Assembly (NCBI GenBank): GCA_040755395.1
Contig: JBFMAX010000009.1
Span: 1 to 64,000 of the forward strand
Source of the DNA: Nitrospirota bacterium
GTDB lineage: Bacteria > Nitrospirota > Nitrospiria > Nitrospirales > Nitrospiraceae
Direction of reading: 5' to 3'
Length of the DNA: 64,000 bases
The notes under the pieces were generated by a model that ran no database searches, was not told where the DNA came from, and saw only the letters and a list, made by a program, of their open reading frames with translations. A program made the position numbers and the translations under genes. Position 1 is the stretch's first letter. Each line of letters starts with the position of its first letter. This document shows positions 51,537-60,741 of this stretch, one piece after another.

Positions 51537-52526
51537 TTATCCTCGGTACGTCACCCGTTTGACCGCTCCCATGACCCGGGCCTTGTCCGGAATCGCGGCA
51601 TCTTCCAGCGGCCGGCTGTACGGCATCGGGACATCTTCGCCGGTGACGCGCACGATCGGGGCATCCAGGTAGTCGAAGGCCGCGGCATACACGCTGTCGG
51701 CGATCTGCGCGCCCAATCCGCAGAAACGCCATCCTTCCTCGACAATCACCAGACGACCGGTTTTCTTCACCGACTCGACGATCGCGGTCAGATCCAGGGG
51801 CTTCAGCGTGCGCGGATCGATCACCTCGGCCTGGAGCCCCTCCTTGCTCAATTCCTCGGCCGCTTCCAAGGCCACCAGCAGCATCTTCGAATAGGCCACG
51901 ATCGTCACATCCTGTCCTCGCCGCTTGACCTCGGCCCGGCCGATCGGAATCGTATACTCGCCATCCCCAACTTCCCCTTTGGTGCCGTAGAGGAGCTGGG
52001 CCTCGATGAAAATGACCGGATTCGGGTCGCGGATGGCGCTTTTCAGTAGACCCTTGGCGTCGTGCGGCGTCGCTGGCGCGATCACTTTGAGTCCTGGCAC
52101 GTGACAGAACCAGGCTTCGAGACTCTGAGAATGTTGCGCGGCCAGTTGGTGGGCGGCGCTCCCCGGTCCCCGGATCACCATAGGCACCGACAATTGGCCG
52201 CCGGACATGTACCGGATCTTGGCGGCGTTGTTGACGATCTGATCGAGGGCTAGGATGCCAAAATTGAAGGTCATCAGCTCGACAATCGGACGCAAGCCCG
52301 CCATCGCCGCACCGATGGCCAGTCCGGTGAAGCCGGCTTCGGTGATCGGCGTGTCCAGGACCCGTTGAGGGCCGAATTCCTCGACAAAACCCTTGCTGAC
52401 CTTGAACGCGCCCTGATAGTAGCCGACTTCTTCGCCGATCAGGAACACGCGAGGGTCCCGACGCATTTCCTCGCGCATGGCCTGATTGAGCGCTTCACGA
52501 TAGGACAGCTCTGTCGGCACGGTCAC
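51537..52526 (-). CDS. pdhB: Pyruvate dehydrogenase E1 component, beta subunit
   Basis: 329 residues. It has the transketolase pyrimidine-binding domain (SYREALNQAMREEMRRDPRV; VFLIGEEVGYYQGAF; ITEAGFTGLAIGAAMAGLRP with the Glu contacting thiamine diphosphate) and the C-terminal transketolase domain (VIDPRTLKPLDLTAIVESVK). With the alpha subunit it decarboxylates pyruvate and acetylates the E2 lipoyl group. The GTG start at 52526 overlaps the alpha-subunit stop (GTGA); another GTG six bases later is possible. Confidence 0.92.
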   Translation of the reverse strand: MTVPTELSYREALNQAMREEMRRDPRVFLIGEEVGYYQGAFKVSKGFVEEFGPQRVLDTPITEAGFTGLAIGAAMAGLRPIVELMTFNFGILALDQIVNNAAKIRYMSGGQLSVPMVIRGPGSAAHQLAAQHSQSLEAWFCHVPGLKVIAPATPHDAKGLLKSAIRDPNPVIFIEAQLLYGTKGEVGDGEYTIPIGRAEVKRRGQDVTIVAYSKMLLVALEAAEELSKEGLQAEVIDPRTLKPLDLTAIVESVKKTGRLVIVEEGWRFCGLGAQIADSVYAAAFDYLDAPIVRVTGEDVPMPYSRPLEDAAIPDKARVMGAVKRVTYRG

Positions 52527-53491
52527 TCCTCGACCATCACGTCGGTGTAAAGTTCTCGGGGCTCGGGGAACGGGCTTTCCTCGGCGAACCTGACGGCGGC
52601 GTCCACGATGTCGTACACCTCCCGCTCCAGAGCTTTGAAATCCGCCTCCGTCCCCAGGCGGTTCGTCACAATCGTCTCTTTGAGGAGCAGCAGCGGGTCG
52701 CGTTTCCGGTATTCCTCCACTTCTTCCTTCGTGCGATAGTGGCCGTGCGCCGGGTCCGCCATGGAATGGCCCATGAATCGATACGTCATCGCTTCGACGA
52801 AAAAGGGGCCTTGTCCGGCGCGGACCTGCTCGACCACTTTCTGCATCAGAGCCCGGACGGCCAGTACGTCCATGCCGTCCACACGCTCGGCCATGATGCC
52901 GTAGGAACGCGCCGTTTCTGCGACGTCGGAATACAGCGCAATAGCCCGCTGCATCGGCGTTCCCATCCCATAGCGGTTGTTCTCGCAGATGAAAATCACC
53001 GGTAACTTCCAGAGGGCCGCGAGGTTGAACGCTTCGTGCGCATGGCCGCTGGGCACGGCTCCCTCCCCGAAAAAGCACAGAACGACTTGGTCGAGCTTTT
53101 GGTAGTTGGCCGCGAAGGCCAGGCCGGTCGCCAGCGGGATGTGCCCGCCGACGATCGCGTACCCGCCCATGAAGCGGCGTTCCACGTCCACGAGATGCAT
53201 CGAGCCGCCTTTCCCCTTGCACAGGCCGGTGGCTTTGCCGAACAGTTCGGCCATCACTTTGCGGGGGTCCGAGCCGCGCGCGAGACAGTGGCCGTGATCG
53301 CGGTAGGCGCTGATGACATAGTCGTCGGGCCTGATGGCGGCGATCGCGCCGACGGCGATGGCTTCTTCTCCGATGTACAGATGAAGGAATCCGGCGATCT
53401 TGGCGAGGGCGTACATCTCCGCCGATTTCTCTTCGAACCGGCGGATCACGAGCATCTGACGGTACAGCGACAGCAGGTCGGCGCGATCCAT
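52523..53491 (-). CDS. pdhA: Pyruvate dehydrogenase E1 component, alpha subunit
   Basis: 322 residues. The thiamine diphosphate/Mg motif begins GEGAVPSG (142-149) and ends ENNRYGM (170-176). YRDHGHCLARG carries the conserved His loop. KGKGGSMHLVD and GGHIPLATGLA are typical of the acetoin/pyruvate dehydrogenase alpha class. The phosphorylation-loop equivalent is YRFMGHSMADPAHGHYRTKE. It is the first of the co-directional run E1a-E1b-two unknowns-E2-lipA. Confidence 0.92.
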   Translation of the reverse strand: MDRADLLSLYRQMLVIRRFEEKSAEMYALAKIAGFLHLYIGEEAIAVGAIAAIRPDDYVISAYRDHGHCLARGSDPRKVMAELFGKATGLCKGKGGSMHLVDVERRFMGGYAIVGGHIPLATGLAFAANYQKLDQVVLCFFGEGAVPSGHAHEAFNLAALWKLPVIFICENNRYGMGTPMQRAIALYSDVAETARSYGIMAERVDGMDVLAVRALMQKVVEQVRAGQGPFFVEAMTYRFMGHSMADPAHGHYRTKEEVEEYRKRDPLLLLKETIVTNRLGTEADFKALEREVYDIVDAAVRFAEESPFPEPRELYTDVMVEE

Positions 53492-53615
53492 GCCACGGTA
53501 TTATGCATGGACAGAGGAGACCCGCACAAGTACGCAGAGACGCGGCGCGGGATCAGGCTTCTGCCGGGGTCGGGCTGGGAGCAAAGAAGGCGAGACGGTG
53601 CCGGAAAGAAAAAGG

Positions 53616-53921
53616 TTAGAGGAGCACTTTGATGTCTGTCCCCTCGACTTTAACCGGGTAGGACTTGACGCAAGCGGCAGGGTTGTTCACCGACACTCCG
53701 GTCTTCACGTTGAACTGCCAGCCATGCCAGGGACAGGTCACCACTTCTCCATCCAGGTCGCCCTCGCCGAGCGGGCCGCCGCGGTGGACACAGGTGTTGT
53801 CGATCGCATAATAGGTGCCGTTGACGTTGAACACGGCGATGGATTGCCCGTTGGCCTCGGCGACCATCCCGCTCCCCGGAGCGATGTCGGACGTGCCTGC
53901 GACTCTCACAAAATCAGCCAT
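53616..53921 (-). CDS. Rieske [2Fe-2S] ferredoxin-like protein
   Basis: 101 residues. A single Rieske domain with C44-x-H46 (CVHRGGPLGEG) and C63-x2-H66 (CPWHGWQF) ligates one [2Fe-2S] cluster. No signal peptide or membrane anchor is present, so it is a soluble ferredoxin of the NirD/biphenyl-dioxygenase ferredoxin type. It could feed electrons to an oxygenase such as the desaturase nearby or have a sensing role. It lies 124 bases upstream of the E1 alpha gene on the same strand. The specific partner is unknown. Confidence 0.9.
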   Translation of the reverse strand: MADFVRVAGTSDIAPGSGMVAEANGQSIAVFNVNGTYYAIDNTCVHRGGPLGEGDLDGEVVTCPWHGWQFNVKTGVSVNNPAACVKSYPVKVEGTDIKVLL

Positions 53922-54034
53922 GTCACCTCCTGCCCTTGCTTGCGCAGCGACGCGCCGTGCTCAGTCTTCTGAGCGCGTCGAGAAAACATCTTACCAGTTG
54001 ATTCCCCTCTTCTCCTCGCTGGATTGCAGGCTCG

Positions 54035-54910
54035 CTACTTGTCGGCAAAAGGTCCTTTGATCTTCTTCAGCAGGCGCTCGACGCCCTGGTCCTCTCCGCC
54101 CGCGTCCATTTCCCTGAGCCTGATTGCGATCTTGGTCGCGATGTCGCGAAAAGCGGCCGCCTGCGGCGATTGGGGGTCGGCCGTGACGATCGGTCTGCCG
54201 GTGTCGCCTCCGTCTCGGATCGCGGGATCGATCGGGATCCTGCCCAGAAACGGCACGCCCAGTTTTTCCGCCGCCCGTTCCCCGCCTCCGTGCGAGAAGA
54301 TGTCGGTCCGATGCCCGCAGTGACCGCAGACGAAGTAGCTCATGTTCTCGATGATCCCCAGCAACGGAACGTTCACTTTCTGGAACATCATCAGGCCCTT
54401 GCGCACGTCGTGCAACGCCACCTCCTGCGGCGTGGTCACAGTGACGGCGCCGGACAGCGGCACGAGCTGGGACAATGTCAGTTGCGCGTCGCCGGTGCCG
54501 GGCGGGAGATCGATCAGCAGATAGTCCAGTTCCCCCCAGAGGACATCGCGGAAGAACTGCTGGATGGCCGTGTGCACCATGGGGCCGCGCCAGACGACCG
54601 CAGTCTCTTCCGGGACGAAGAACCCCATCGAAATCAGTTTGACGCCGTGGCTCTCGGCCGGCGCGATCTTGCCGTCTTTCTGCTCGGGCGGCTTCTCCAC
54701 CCCCATCATCATCGGGGTGTTGGGGCCGTATATGTCGGCGTCCAGCAGGCCGACCTTCGAACCGTCCAAGCTCAGCGCGACTGCCAGATTGACCGCGACG
54801 GTGGACTTCCCCACCCCGCCCTTGCCGCTGCTGACGGCGATCACCTTCTTGACGCCCGGGATGAGATTTTGACCGCCCTGGGCGGTGGGTCCTGGATTCA
54901 TTTCAGGCAT
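54035..54910 (-). CDS. Mrp/ApbC-family iron-sulfur cluster carrier ATPase
   Basis: 291 residues. The deviant Walker A is SSGKGGVGKSTVAVNLA (28-44). LLDADIYGPN, WGELDYLLIDLPPGTGDAQL and the CxxC of SYFVCGHCGH are conserved in the Mrp/Nbp35 family. These dimers carry [4Fe-4S] clusters to apo-proteins. The usual N-terminal DUF59 (MIP18-like) domain is missing, leaving a short Met/Pro/Gly leader. Neighbours (Rieske protein, lipoyl synthase) need iron-sulfur clusters, which fits. Confidence 0.88.
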   Translation of the reverse strand: MPEMNPGPTAQGGQNLIPGVKKVIAVSSGKGGVGKSTVAVNLAVALSLDGSKVGLLDADIYGPNTPMMMGVEKPPEQKDGKIAPAESHGVKLISMGFFVPEETAVVWRGPMVHTAIQQFFRDVLWGELDYLLIDLPPGTGDAQLTLSQLVPLSGAVTVTTPQEVALHDVRKGLMMFQKVNVPLLGIIENMSYFVCGHCGHRTDIFSHGGGERAAEKLGVPFLGRIPIDPAIRDGGDTGRPIVTADPQSPQAAAFRDIATKIAIRLREMDAGGEDQGVERLLKKIKGPFADK

Positions 54911-55007
54911 GACACCACGTTTCTTTCGAACGGCGCTTGAGAGCGCCCGTTCCGTACGACCTGAGCACGTTCCATCATAAGCGATGAAGCGAGGAAAAGG
55001 AAATGGG

Positions 55008-55039
55008 CCTCTCGGCCCAGGCCGGCCTGGGCCGAGAGG
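55008..55039 (-). terminator. Intrinsic terminator of the desaturase gene
   Basis: A 32-base perfect palindrome with arms CCTCTCGGCCCAGGCC. On the minus strand it is followed by CCCATTTCCTTTTCC, a T-rich stretch. It lies 34 bases after the desaturase stop and before the Mrp gene, so it should separate the two. Confidence 0.7.
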
Positions 55040-55072
55040 GACGCATGAACTCGATGTCGGGGGGAGTGATCG

Positions 55073-55906
55073 TTACGATTTCTGCCGCTGGAGGTTGTAG
55101 GCCAACCCTATCAACGACAGGCTGTAGATCAGCCACTTCGAGGGGTCGAAGTTATACCACTTGGGTCCGTTTCGGTAATCGCGCAGATACGTATGGTGAT
55201 AGTTATGATAGCCCTCGCCGAACGTGATCAACGAGATGAGCCAACAGTCGCGGCTGCTGTCAAGGTTCCCGTGCGATTGGGAACCCCAGAGGTGACAGAT
55301 CGAATTGATGCAGAACGTCGAGTTCAACACGAGGAAGGTCCGGCAGACCCCGGCCAGCAGGAAACAGCTCAAGCCGCCCGTCCAGCCTCCGTTGACCAGG
55401 CCGATGACGAAGGGAAGAGCCAGACCGGACAGCACGATCGGCACATACCAGCGGTGCTGCCACATGACCACCCGATCCTTGCGGAGCCGAAATTCATATT
55501 TCTCATCGCGATGCGGTGATTTGATGAAGATCCAGCCGCAGTGGCTGTACCAGAATCCTTTTTTCGCGTTGTAGGGATCTTCCTCCTGGTCGCAACGGGC
55601 ATGGTGCCGAATGTGATCGGCGCACCATCGCAAGGCCGAGTTTTCCAACGCCCACCCGCCTGCAACCAGCAGACAGGCTTTCACCCATTCGGGACATTCG
55701 AAGCTGCGATGGGCGATCAGCCTGTGATAGCCCACGGTGATGCCGAGTCCGCTCGCCATGTACAGGATCGCCAACATGATCCAATCGACCGCGTTGAATC
55801 CGTGGAAATACCCGAACAGTGGGACGCCGACCAACGTCGCCAGCGTGACCGCCGCGAAGAGCACAATGGTGAGATAATCAAGCGAATGCTGCTGCGTCCG
55901 GCCCAT
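55073..55906 (-). CDS. Acyl-CoA/acyl-lipid delta-9-type fatty acid desaturase
   Basis: 277 residues with four hydrophobic stretches and the three histidine boxes of membrane di-iron desaturases: HRLIAH (61-66), HIRHH (98-102) and GEGYHNYHH near 235. The segment WRCADH and DPYNAKKGFWYSHCGWI are characteristic of the stearoyl-CoA class. It introduces a double bond into saturated acyl chains using O2 and reduced ferredoxin or cytochrome b5-like donors. It is divergent from the PutA gene. Confidence 0.9.
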   Translation of the reverse strand: MGRTQQHSLDYLTIVLFAAVTLATLVGVPLFGYFHGFNAVDWIMLAILYMASGLGITVGYHRLIAHRSFECPEWVKACLLVAGGWALENSALRWCADHIRHHARCDQEEDPYNAKKGFWYSHCGWIFIKSPHRDEKYEFRLRKDRVVMWQHRWYVPIVLSGLALPFVIGLVNGGWTGGLSCFLLAGVCRTFLVLNSTFCINSICHLWGSQSHGNLDSSRDCWLISLITFGEGYHNYHHTYLRDYRNGPKWYNFDPSKWLIYSLSLIGLAYNLQRQKS

Positions 55907-56063
55907 GCCTCCTCCTGCGCCCGTAGCCGTTTGACCAAAGCCGTCGCTGGACCAACGGCGTATGCGGCCAGATGCTATCCAACCTTGTCGAAATTTTCAA
56001 GAAAATCTCTCATCGGTGTATACTGATCCTGTCACGCACAATTCTTGCGTTTAGGCGAGGCGT

Positions 56064-59024
56064 GTGAACGCGCAAACCCCCTTTCCACCTCTCGAAGCTC
56101 GGATCAGGCAGATCGGAGAAGACCTGGCTCGCCGTTCGTCCGGGCATGCGCCGGCGGTGTTTGATCCGCGGCATTGGTCTCAAATCCTGATCAACATGGC
56201 CATGAAGGACGAGGCCTTCAAGGTCCAGCTCTTTCGTTTTGTCGATGTGCTTCCGTCTCTGCGCGACGACCGACAGGTCGCCAGACTGGCGGAAGAATAT
56301 TTCGGCGAGAGCGGCGTCCAGATTTTCGGTCTCAAGTGGGGACTCAAGGCTCTATCCGCCACCAAACTCGGCGCGAGCCTGGGGGCGAAATCCATTCGCC
56401 ATCAGGTGGAGCAGATGGCGCGAACGTTTATCGCCGGTTCCACGATCGACGATGCGTTGCCGGTGCTGGAGCGCCTGTGGAAAGACGGGCGCGCCGGTTC
56501 CGTTGATTTGCTGGGCGAAGCGACGGTCAGCGAACGCGAAGCCGATCGATACCGGGATCGGTGTCTGGAGGCCCTCACGCGACTGGGCGAGGCGTCGAGC
56601 TCGTGGCCTGCCGCTCCCCTGCTCGAGCGGGACCATCTCGGCGCCTTGCCGCGGGTCCAGCTCTCGGTCAAAATCTCGGCCCTCTATTCGCAACTGGACC
56701 CCATCGATCCGGAAGGCGGCTTCCGTGCGGTCGGTGCCAGACTGCGGCCGCTCCTCGATATGGCCTGCGCCATGCCCGCTTCCATTATTTTCGACATGGA
56801 ACAGGTCGAGACGAAGGATTTGATCCTGTCGATTTTCATGCGACTCCTGTCCGAAGACGCCTATCGTGCCTATCCCTTCGCCGGTCTCGCGCTGCAGGCT
56901 TACCTGAAGGACACACGAAGAGATATCGAAACCCTTCTCGACTGGACCCGCGCGCGCGGCGCGCCGATCACGATTCGGTTGGTCAAGGGCGCCTATTGGG
57001 ATTCGGACACGATCCGTTTTCAGCAAAAGGGCTGGCCCGTGCCGCTGTTCGAACACAAGGCAGAGACGGATTTGAATTACGAATCCCTCACGACCGCCCT
57101 GCTGCAACACGCCGAGCTGATCCGGCCTGCGTTCGGCACCCACAATCTACGCAGCCTTGCCCATGTCGAAGCCATGGCAGAGTCCTCAGGTCTGGCTGCA
57201 GACGCGTGGGAATATCAGATGATCTTCGGCATGGCCGAGCCGTTTCAGGCGGCCGTGACCTCGTTGGGGCGGCGCCTTCGGATTTACACGCCGGTCGGCG
57301 AGTTGCTGCCCGGCATGGCGTACCTGGTCCGGCGGCTGTTGGAAAATACATCGAACGAATCGTTTTTGCGGAAGGAATATGTCGAGTCGGAGCCGCTGGA
57401 AAGGCTGTTGGCTCCGCCGCAGCCGCCCAGCCGGACGGAGGATCGCGCGAAGAGGTCGGCGGACCGATTCGTGAACGAGCCGCATTCGGATTTCTCCCGC
57501 GCCTCGGTCCGCGCCGCCATGCGCGACGGCATCGCCCGCGTGAAGAAGCAACTGGGCGGATTGTTCCCTCCCCGTGTTTCGCCGGGAGTCTCCCTTTCCG
57601 GCGCCGAAATGGTCTCCGTGAATCCCAGTGAGCCGAATCAAACCGTCGGCCGCATCAAGGCCGCCGAGCCGACCGACGTGCCGGCCATGGTCCGGGCCGC
57701 GCTCGGCATGTTCGACGACTGGCGTGCGACTCCGCCTACGCAGCGGGCGGCCGTGCTCAGAAAAGCGGCCGCGCTCATGCGCGAGCAGCGATACGACCTG
57801 GCGGCCTGGGAAATTTTCGAAACCGGCAAGCCGTGGCGCGAGGCCGATGCCGACGTCGCCGAGGCGATCGACTTTCTGGAGTTCTACGCGCGGGAGATGC
57901 TTCGGCTGGGACCGCCCAAACGCTTGGGCTGCGAACCGGGAGAACTGAATCATCTGATCTATGAGCCGCGCGGGCTCACGGTCGTGATCGCGCCGTGGAA
58001 TTTCCCGCTGGCGATTCCGACCGGCATGGTCTCCGCCGCCTTGGTCACCGGCAACGTGGTCGTCTTCAAACCGTCGGAACGGTCGCCGGTCATGGGTCAT
58101 CATCTGGTTCGCATTCTCGGCGAGGCCGGGGTGCCTCCAGGAGTGCTCCAGCTCGCCGCCGGCGGCCCGGAGCTCGGTCAGGCCTTGGTGGACGAACCCG
58201 AGGTGTCGACGATCGCCTTTACCGGCTCGAAAGATGTCGGACTCGGTATCGTAGCCCGCGCGGCGCGGGTCGTGCCGGGTCAGCGGATGGTCAAGCGGGT
58301 CATCGCGGAAATGGGGGGCAAGAACGCCATCATCGTCGATGAGACGGCCGATCTCGACGAAGCCGTCGTCGGCGTGGTGACTTCATTCACCGGCTATCAG
58401 GGACAGAAATGCTCCGCCTGTTCTCGGGCCATCGTTCATGAATCCGTCTATGATGTATTCCTACGTCGCTTGGCCGACGCCGTGGAGAGCCTGACGATCG
58501 GAAGCCCCGAGGATCCGGGGACGCGCGTGGGACCGATGATCGACGCACGGGCGCGCGACAAGGTCCGGCGGTACATCGACATCGGCAAGCAGGAAGGACG
58601 GCTGGTGATCGAGAGAAAGGTCGATGGGCCGGGTTATGTCGTCGGCCCGGCGGTCTTCGCGGATATTCGACCCGACCATCGATTGGCCCAGGAGGAAATC
58701 TTCGGGCCGGTCCTGGCGGTCATGCGGGCGAAGACTTTTGAAGACGCGCTTCGATTGGCCAACCAATCGTTCTATGCGCTGACCGGCGGGCTGTACTCGC
58801 GGAGTCCCGCCAATATTCTCGCGGCGCGACGGTTGTTCGATGTGGGAAATCTCTACATCAACCGGCCGATCACGGGCGCCCTGGTGGGCCGGCAGCCGTT
58901 CGGCGGGCATCGATTCTCAGGAATCGGAGCCAAGGCCGGCGGCAAGGACTATCTGCCGCAGTTCATGATCGCGCGCGTGATCAGCGAAAATACGCTGCGT
59001 CGAGGATTCGCCCCGGCTGAGTGA
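56064..59024 (+). CDS. putA: Bifunctional proline dehydrogenase / P5C dehydrogenase (PutA type)
   Basis: 986 residues. The proline dehydrogenase half (about 90-445) includes LQAYLKDTRRDIE, TIRLVKGAYWDSDT and RIYTPVGELLPGMAYLVRRL (FAD binding). The aldehyde dehydrogenase half (about 510-980) includes GLTVVIAPWNFPLAIP, FTGSKDVGL, catalytic Glu in EMGGKN near 748 and catalytic Cys in GQKCSACSR near 782. It converts proline to glutamate at the membrane, reducing quinone and NAD. There is no N-terminal ribbon-helix-helix domain, so it is not self-repressing. The start is GTG 56064 after AGGCGAGG. Its 3' end overlaps the convergent gene by 108 bases. Confidence 0.93.
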   Translation: MNAQTPFPPLEARIRQIGEDLARRSSGHAPAVFDPRHWSQILINMAMKDEAFKVQLFRFVDVLPSLRDDRQVARLAEEYFGESGVQIFGLKWGLKALSATKLGASLGAKSIRHQVEQMARTFIAGSTIDDALPVLERLWKDGRAGSVDLLGEATVSEREADRYRDRCLEALTRLGEASSSWPAAPLLERDHLGALPRVQLSVKISALYSQLDPIDPEGGFRAVGARLRPLLDMACAMPASIIFDMEQVETKDLILSIFMRLLSEDAYRAYPFAGLALQAYLKDTRRDIETLLDWTRARGAPITIRLVKGAYWDSDTIRFQQKGWPVPLFEHKAETDLNYESLTTALLQHAELIRPAFGTHNLRSLAHVEAMAESSGLAADAWEYQMIFGMAEPFQAAVTSLGRRLRIYTPVGELLPGMAYLVRRLLENTSNESFLRKEYVESEPLERLLAPPQPPSRTEDRAKRSADRFVNEPHSDFSRASVRAAMRDGIARVKKQLGGLFPPRVSPGVSLSGAEMVSVNPSEPNQTVGRIKAAEPTDVPAMVRAALGMFDDWRATPPTQRAAVLRKAAALMREQRYDLAAWEIFETGKPWREADADVAEAIDFLEFYAREMLRLGPPKRLGCEPGELNHLIYEPRGLTVVIAPWNFPLAIPTGMVSAALVTGNVVVFKPSERSPVMGHHLVRILGEAGVPPGVLQLAAGGPELGQALVDEPEVSTIAFTGSKDVGLGIVARAARVVPGQRMVKRVIAEMGGKNAIIVDETADLDEAVVGVVTSFTGYQGQKCSACSRAIVHESVYDVFLRRLADAVESLTIGSPEDPGTRVGPMIDARARDKVRRYIDIGKQEGRLVIERKVDGPGYVVGPAVFADIRPDHRLAQEEIFGPVLAVMRAKTFEDALRLANQSFYALTGGLYSRSPANILAARRLFDVGNLYINRPITGALVGRQPFGGHRFSGIGAKAGGKDYLPQFMIARVISENTLRRGFAPAE

Positions 59025-59810
59025 CGCCGGCGGCGCTTTGATCTCCGCCTTTTCCAACTCCTCGGTGATCTCCGTCGCCAATCCTCGATCCGTTCGGAAG
59101 GGCGGCAACTCTTGCCGTTCGATGTACTTCGCCAAGCCAATCCCCTTGACGAACCAGGCAATCATCACGTCCGTGCCGACGGCCGTCTTGCCGGTCCCGG
59201 AGAGGTGGATCCGAAGCGTCAGCTTGGCCTCGACGCGGACCGCGTCCGAGTAGGAACCGGCCGGGACGGATACCGGTTCTCTCCCGATGACGCTGACGAC
59301 CCCGTGCACGTCAACCTGTTCATCGATTCCGTCCCCGTCGAGATCCGTTCCGAAGTTCAGTTTTTTGCGATCGAACTGTTGGAAGGACGACGGATACTTC
59401 AAGGGAAACTGCACGATTTGGTAGGGAACCAATTGTTGTTCCAACGGGGTGCCGGGCTCCGAACCGTAATAGACGATCCCGGCCGCGTCACGGCGATAGA
59501 AGCTGTCAGACGGCCCGTGGTTACCCGCGTTGGTGTCGTGAAAGACCGTAACCGTGATCCCTTTTAAGACACGGGTCCCGGTGATCATCGACACGTTGGT
59601 GAAAAATTTATTGTTGATGGTTTGAAGAGGACCTTCCGTAATTTGACCGCGATACTCCCATCGGTTTCCGATCGCGTCCGGAAAATACTCGGCGGATTGT
59701 GCGATGATCTCTGCTTCCTCGGCGACGGCCACACACGCGATGGCCGGGTTCAGAAGGAAGCCGAACCCGATGAGAAGTCCGCAGCCGATCTTTCTGAAAC
59801 GCGCACCCAT
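58917..59810 (-). CDS. Secreted protein of unknown function
   Basis: 297 residues. The signal peptide is IGCGLLIGFGFLLNPAIACVAVA. The mature part is beta-rich, with YFPDAIGNRWEYRGQITEGP near the N-terminus, a pattern I associate with many hypothetical periplasmic proteins in environmental Gram-negatives. DLDGDGIDEQVDVHGV looks like a calcium-binding DxDxDG loop. The C-terminal 36 residues are encoded on the opposite strand of the putA 3' end, giving a 108-base antiparallel overlap, and may not be conserved. No family is recognised. Confidence 0.65.
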   Translation of the reverse strand: MGARFRKIGCGLLIGFGFLLNPAIACVAVAEEAEIIAQSAEYFPDAIGNRWEYRGQITEGPLQTINNKFFTNVSMITGTRVLKGITVTVFHDTNAGNHGPSDSFYRRDAAGIVYYGSEPGTPLEQQLVPYQIVQFPLKYPSSFQQFDRKKLNFGTDLDGDGIDEQVDVHGVVSVIGREPVSVPAGSYSDAVRVEAKLTLRIHLSGTGKTAVGTDVMIAWFVKGIGLAKYIERQELPPFRTDRGLATEITEELEKAEIKAPPASLSRGESSTQRIFADHARDHELRQIVLAAGLGSDS

Positions 59811-59953
59811 CGCGCCAACTCCGATCTTGGTGACCGCGGGGAAACGGTATCACACTCGCTTTCCCACCGGCAAGATATCGAAAACACGAGGCTGCTCGCC
59901 CAAGGCCGTCGCTTGCCATCCCGACTCACATTCCCGATAATGCCGGCATCGCC

Positions 59954-60724
59954 ATGCTGAACCCGTCCAGCCGGGAATCCCGGCCCCGTCCGCCTCGGTC
60001 TGGAACTCGTAAAACGGTGCTTGTCACCGGAGGCTCGCGGGGCATCGGCCGGGCTGTTTGCCTGGCCTTCGCGCAGGACAGTTGGAGCGTGGGGATTCAT
60101 TATCGAAAGCGTCGCGAGGAGGCCGAACTGACTTGCGCGTCGGTCGCCTCCTTGGGCAGCGAGGGCGCACTGTTTCAAGCCGATATGAGGTCCGCCGAAC
60201 AGGTTCGGGCGATGATCCAGGCCTTCGTCGATCGTTGGGCTCGGCTCGACGTCCTGGTCTGTAACGCCGGTCAGTCCGTGAGCGGGTTGCTCATCCGCCA
60301 AGATGTGGAGAAATGGCGACAGGTTATTGAGACGAATCTGACGGGAACCTTTCATTGCCTGCAGGCGGCGGCCGCGCCGATGTTGCGCCAGCGGGACGGC
60401 TCCATCATCGTCATAGGTTCGTATGCGGGGGATCACGGGAGTCCGGGCCAAGCCGCCTATGCCGCCTCGAAGGCCGGTTTGCTCGGGCTGGTCAAAACGG
60501 CGGCCCGCGAATGGAGCCGGGGCAATATCAGGGTCAATATCGTCTATCCAGGCTGGCACAAGACGGAATTGGCCGGTGAGGCCATGCCTGACGCGGCGAA
60601 TCTCGACGACCATCTGCTCGGGCGATCGCCGCGTCTTGAAGAGGTCGCCCAAACCATCGTCCATTTGGCTCTCCGGCGGGATGTCTCCGGGCAGGTCTGG
60701 AATCTCGACAGTCGCCTTGTCTAA
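59954..60724 (+). CDS. Short-chain dehydrogenase/reductase (FabG-like)
   Basis: 256 residues. The Rossmann NAD(P) motif is TGGSRGIG (near 25-32), with the NAG of LVCNAGQS and the catalytic Ser/Tyr/Lys in IVIGSYAGD and AAYAASKAG. The first 20 residues are a Pro/Arg-rich leader and the real start may be later. It lies 17 bases upstream of bioD on the same strand, so a role in pimeloyl or biotin precursor metabolism is plausible but unproven. Related 3-oxoacyl-ACP reductases act in fatty acid elongation. Confidence 0.85.
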   Translation: MLNPSSRESRPRPPRSGTRKTVLVTGGSRGIGRAVCLAFAQDSWSVGIHYRKRREEAELTCASVASLGSEGALFQADMRSAEQVRAMIQAFVDRWARLDVLVCNAGQSVSGLLIRQDVEKWRQVIETNLTGTFHCLQAAAAPMLRQRDGSIIVIGSYAGDHGSPGQAAYAASKAGLLGLVKTAAREWSRGNIRVNIVYPGWHKTELAGEAMPDAANLDDHLLGRSPRLEEVAQTIVHLALRRDVSGQVWNLDSRLV

Positions 60725-60741
60725 CTCCGGTTGAGCGCTCG

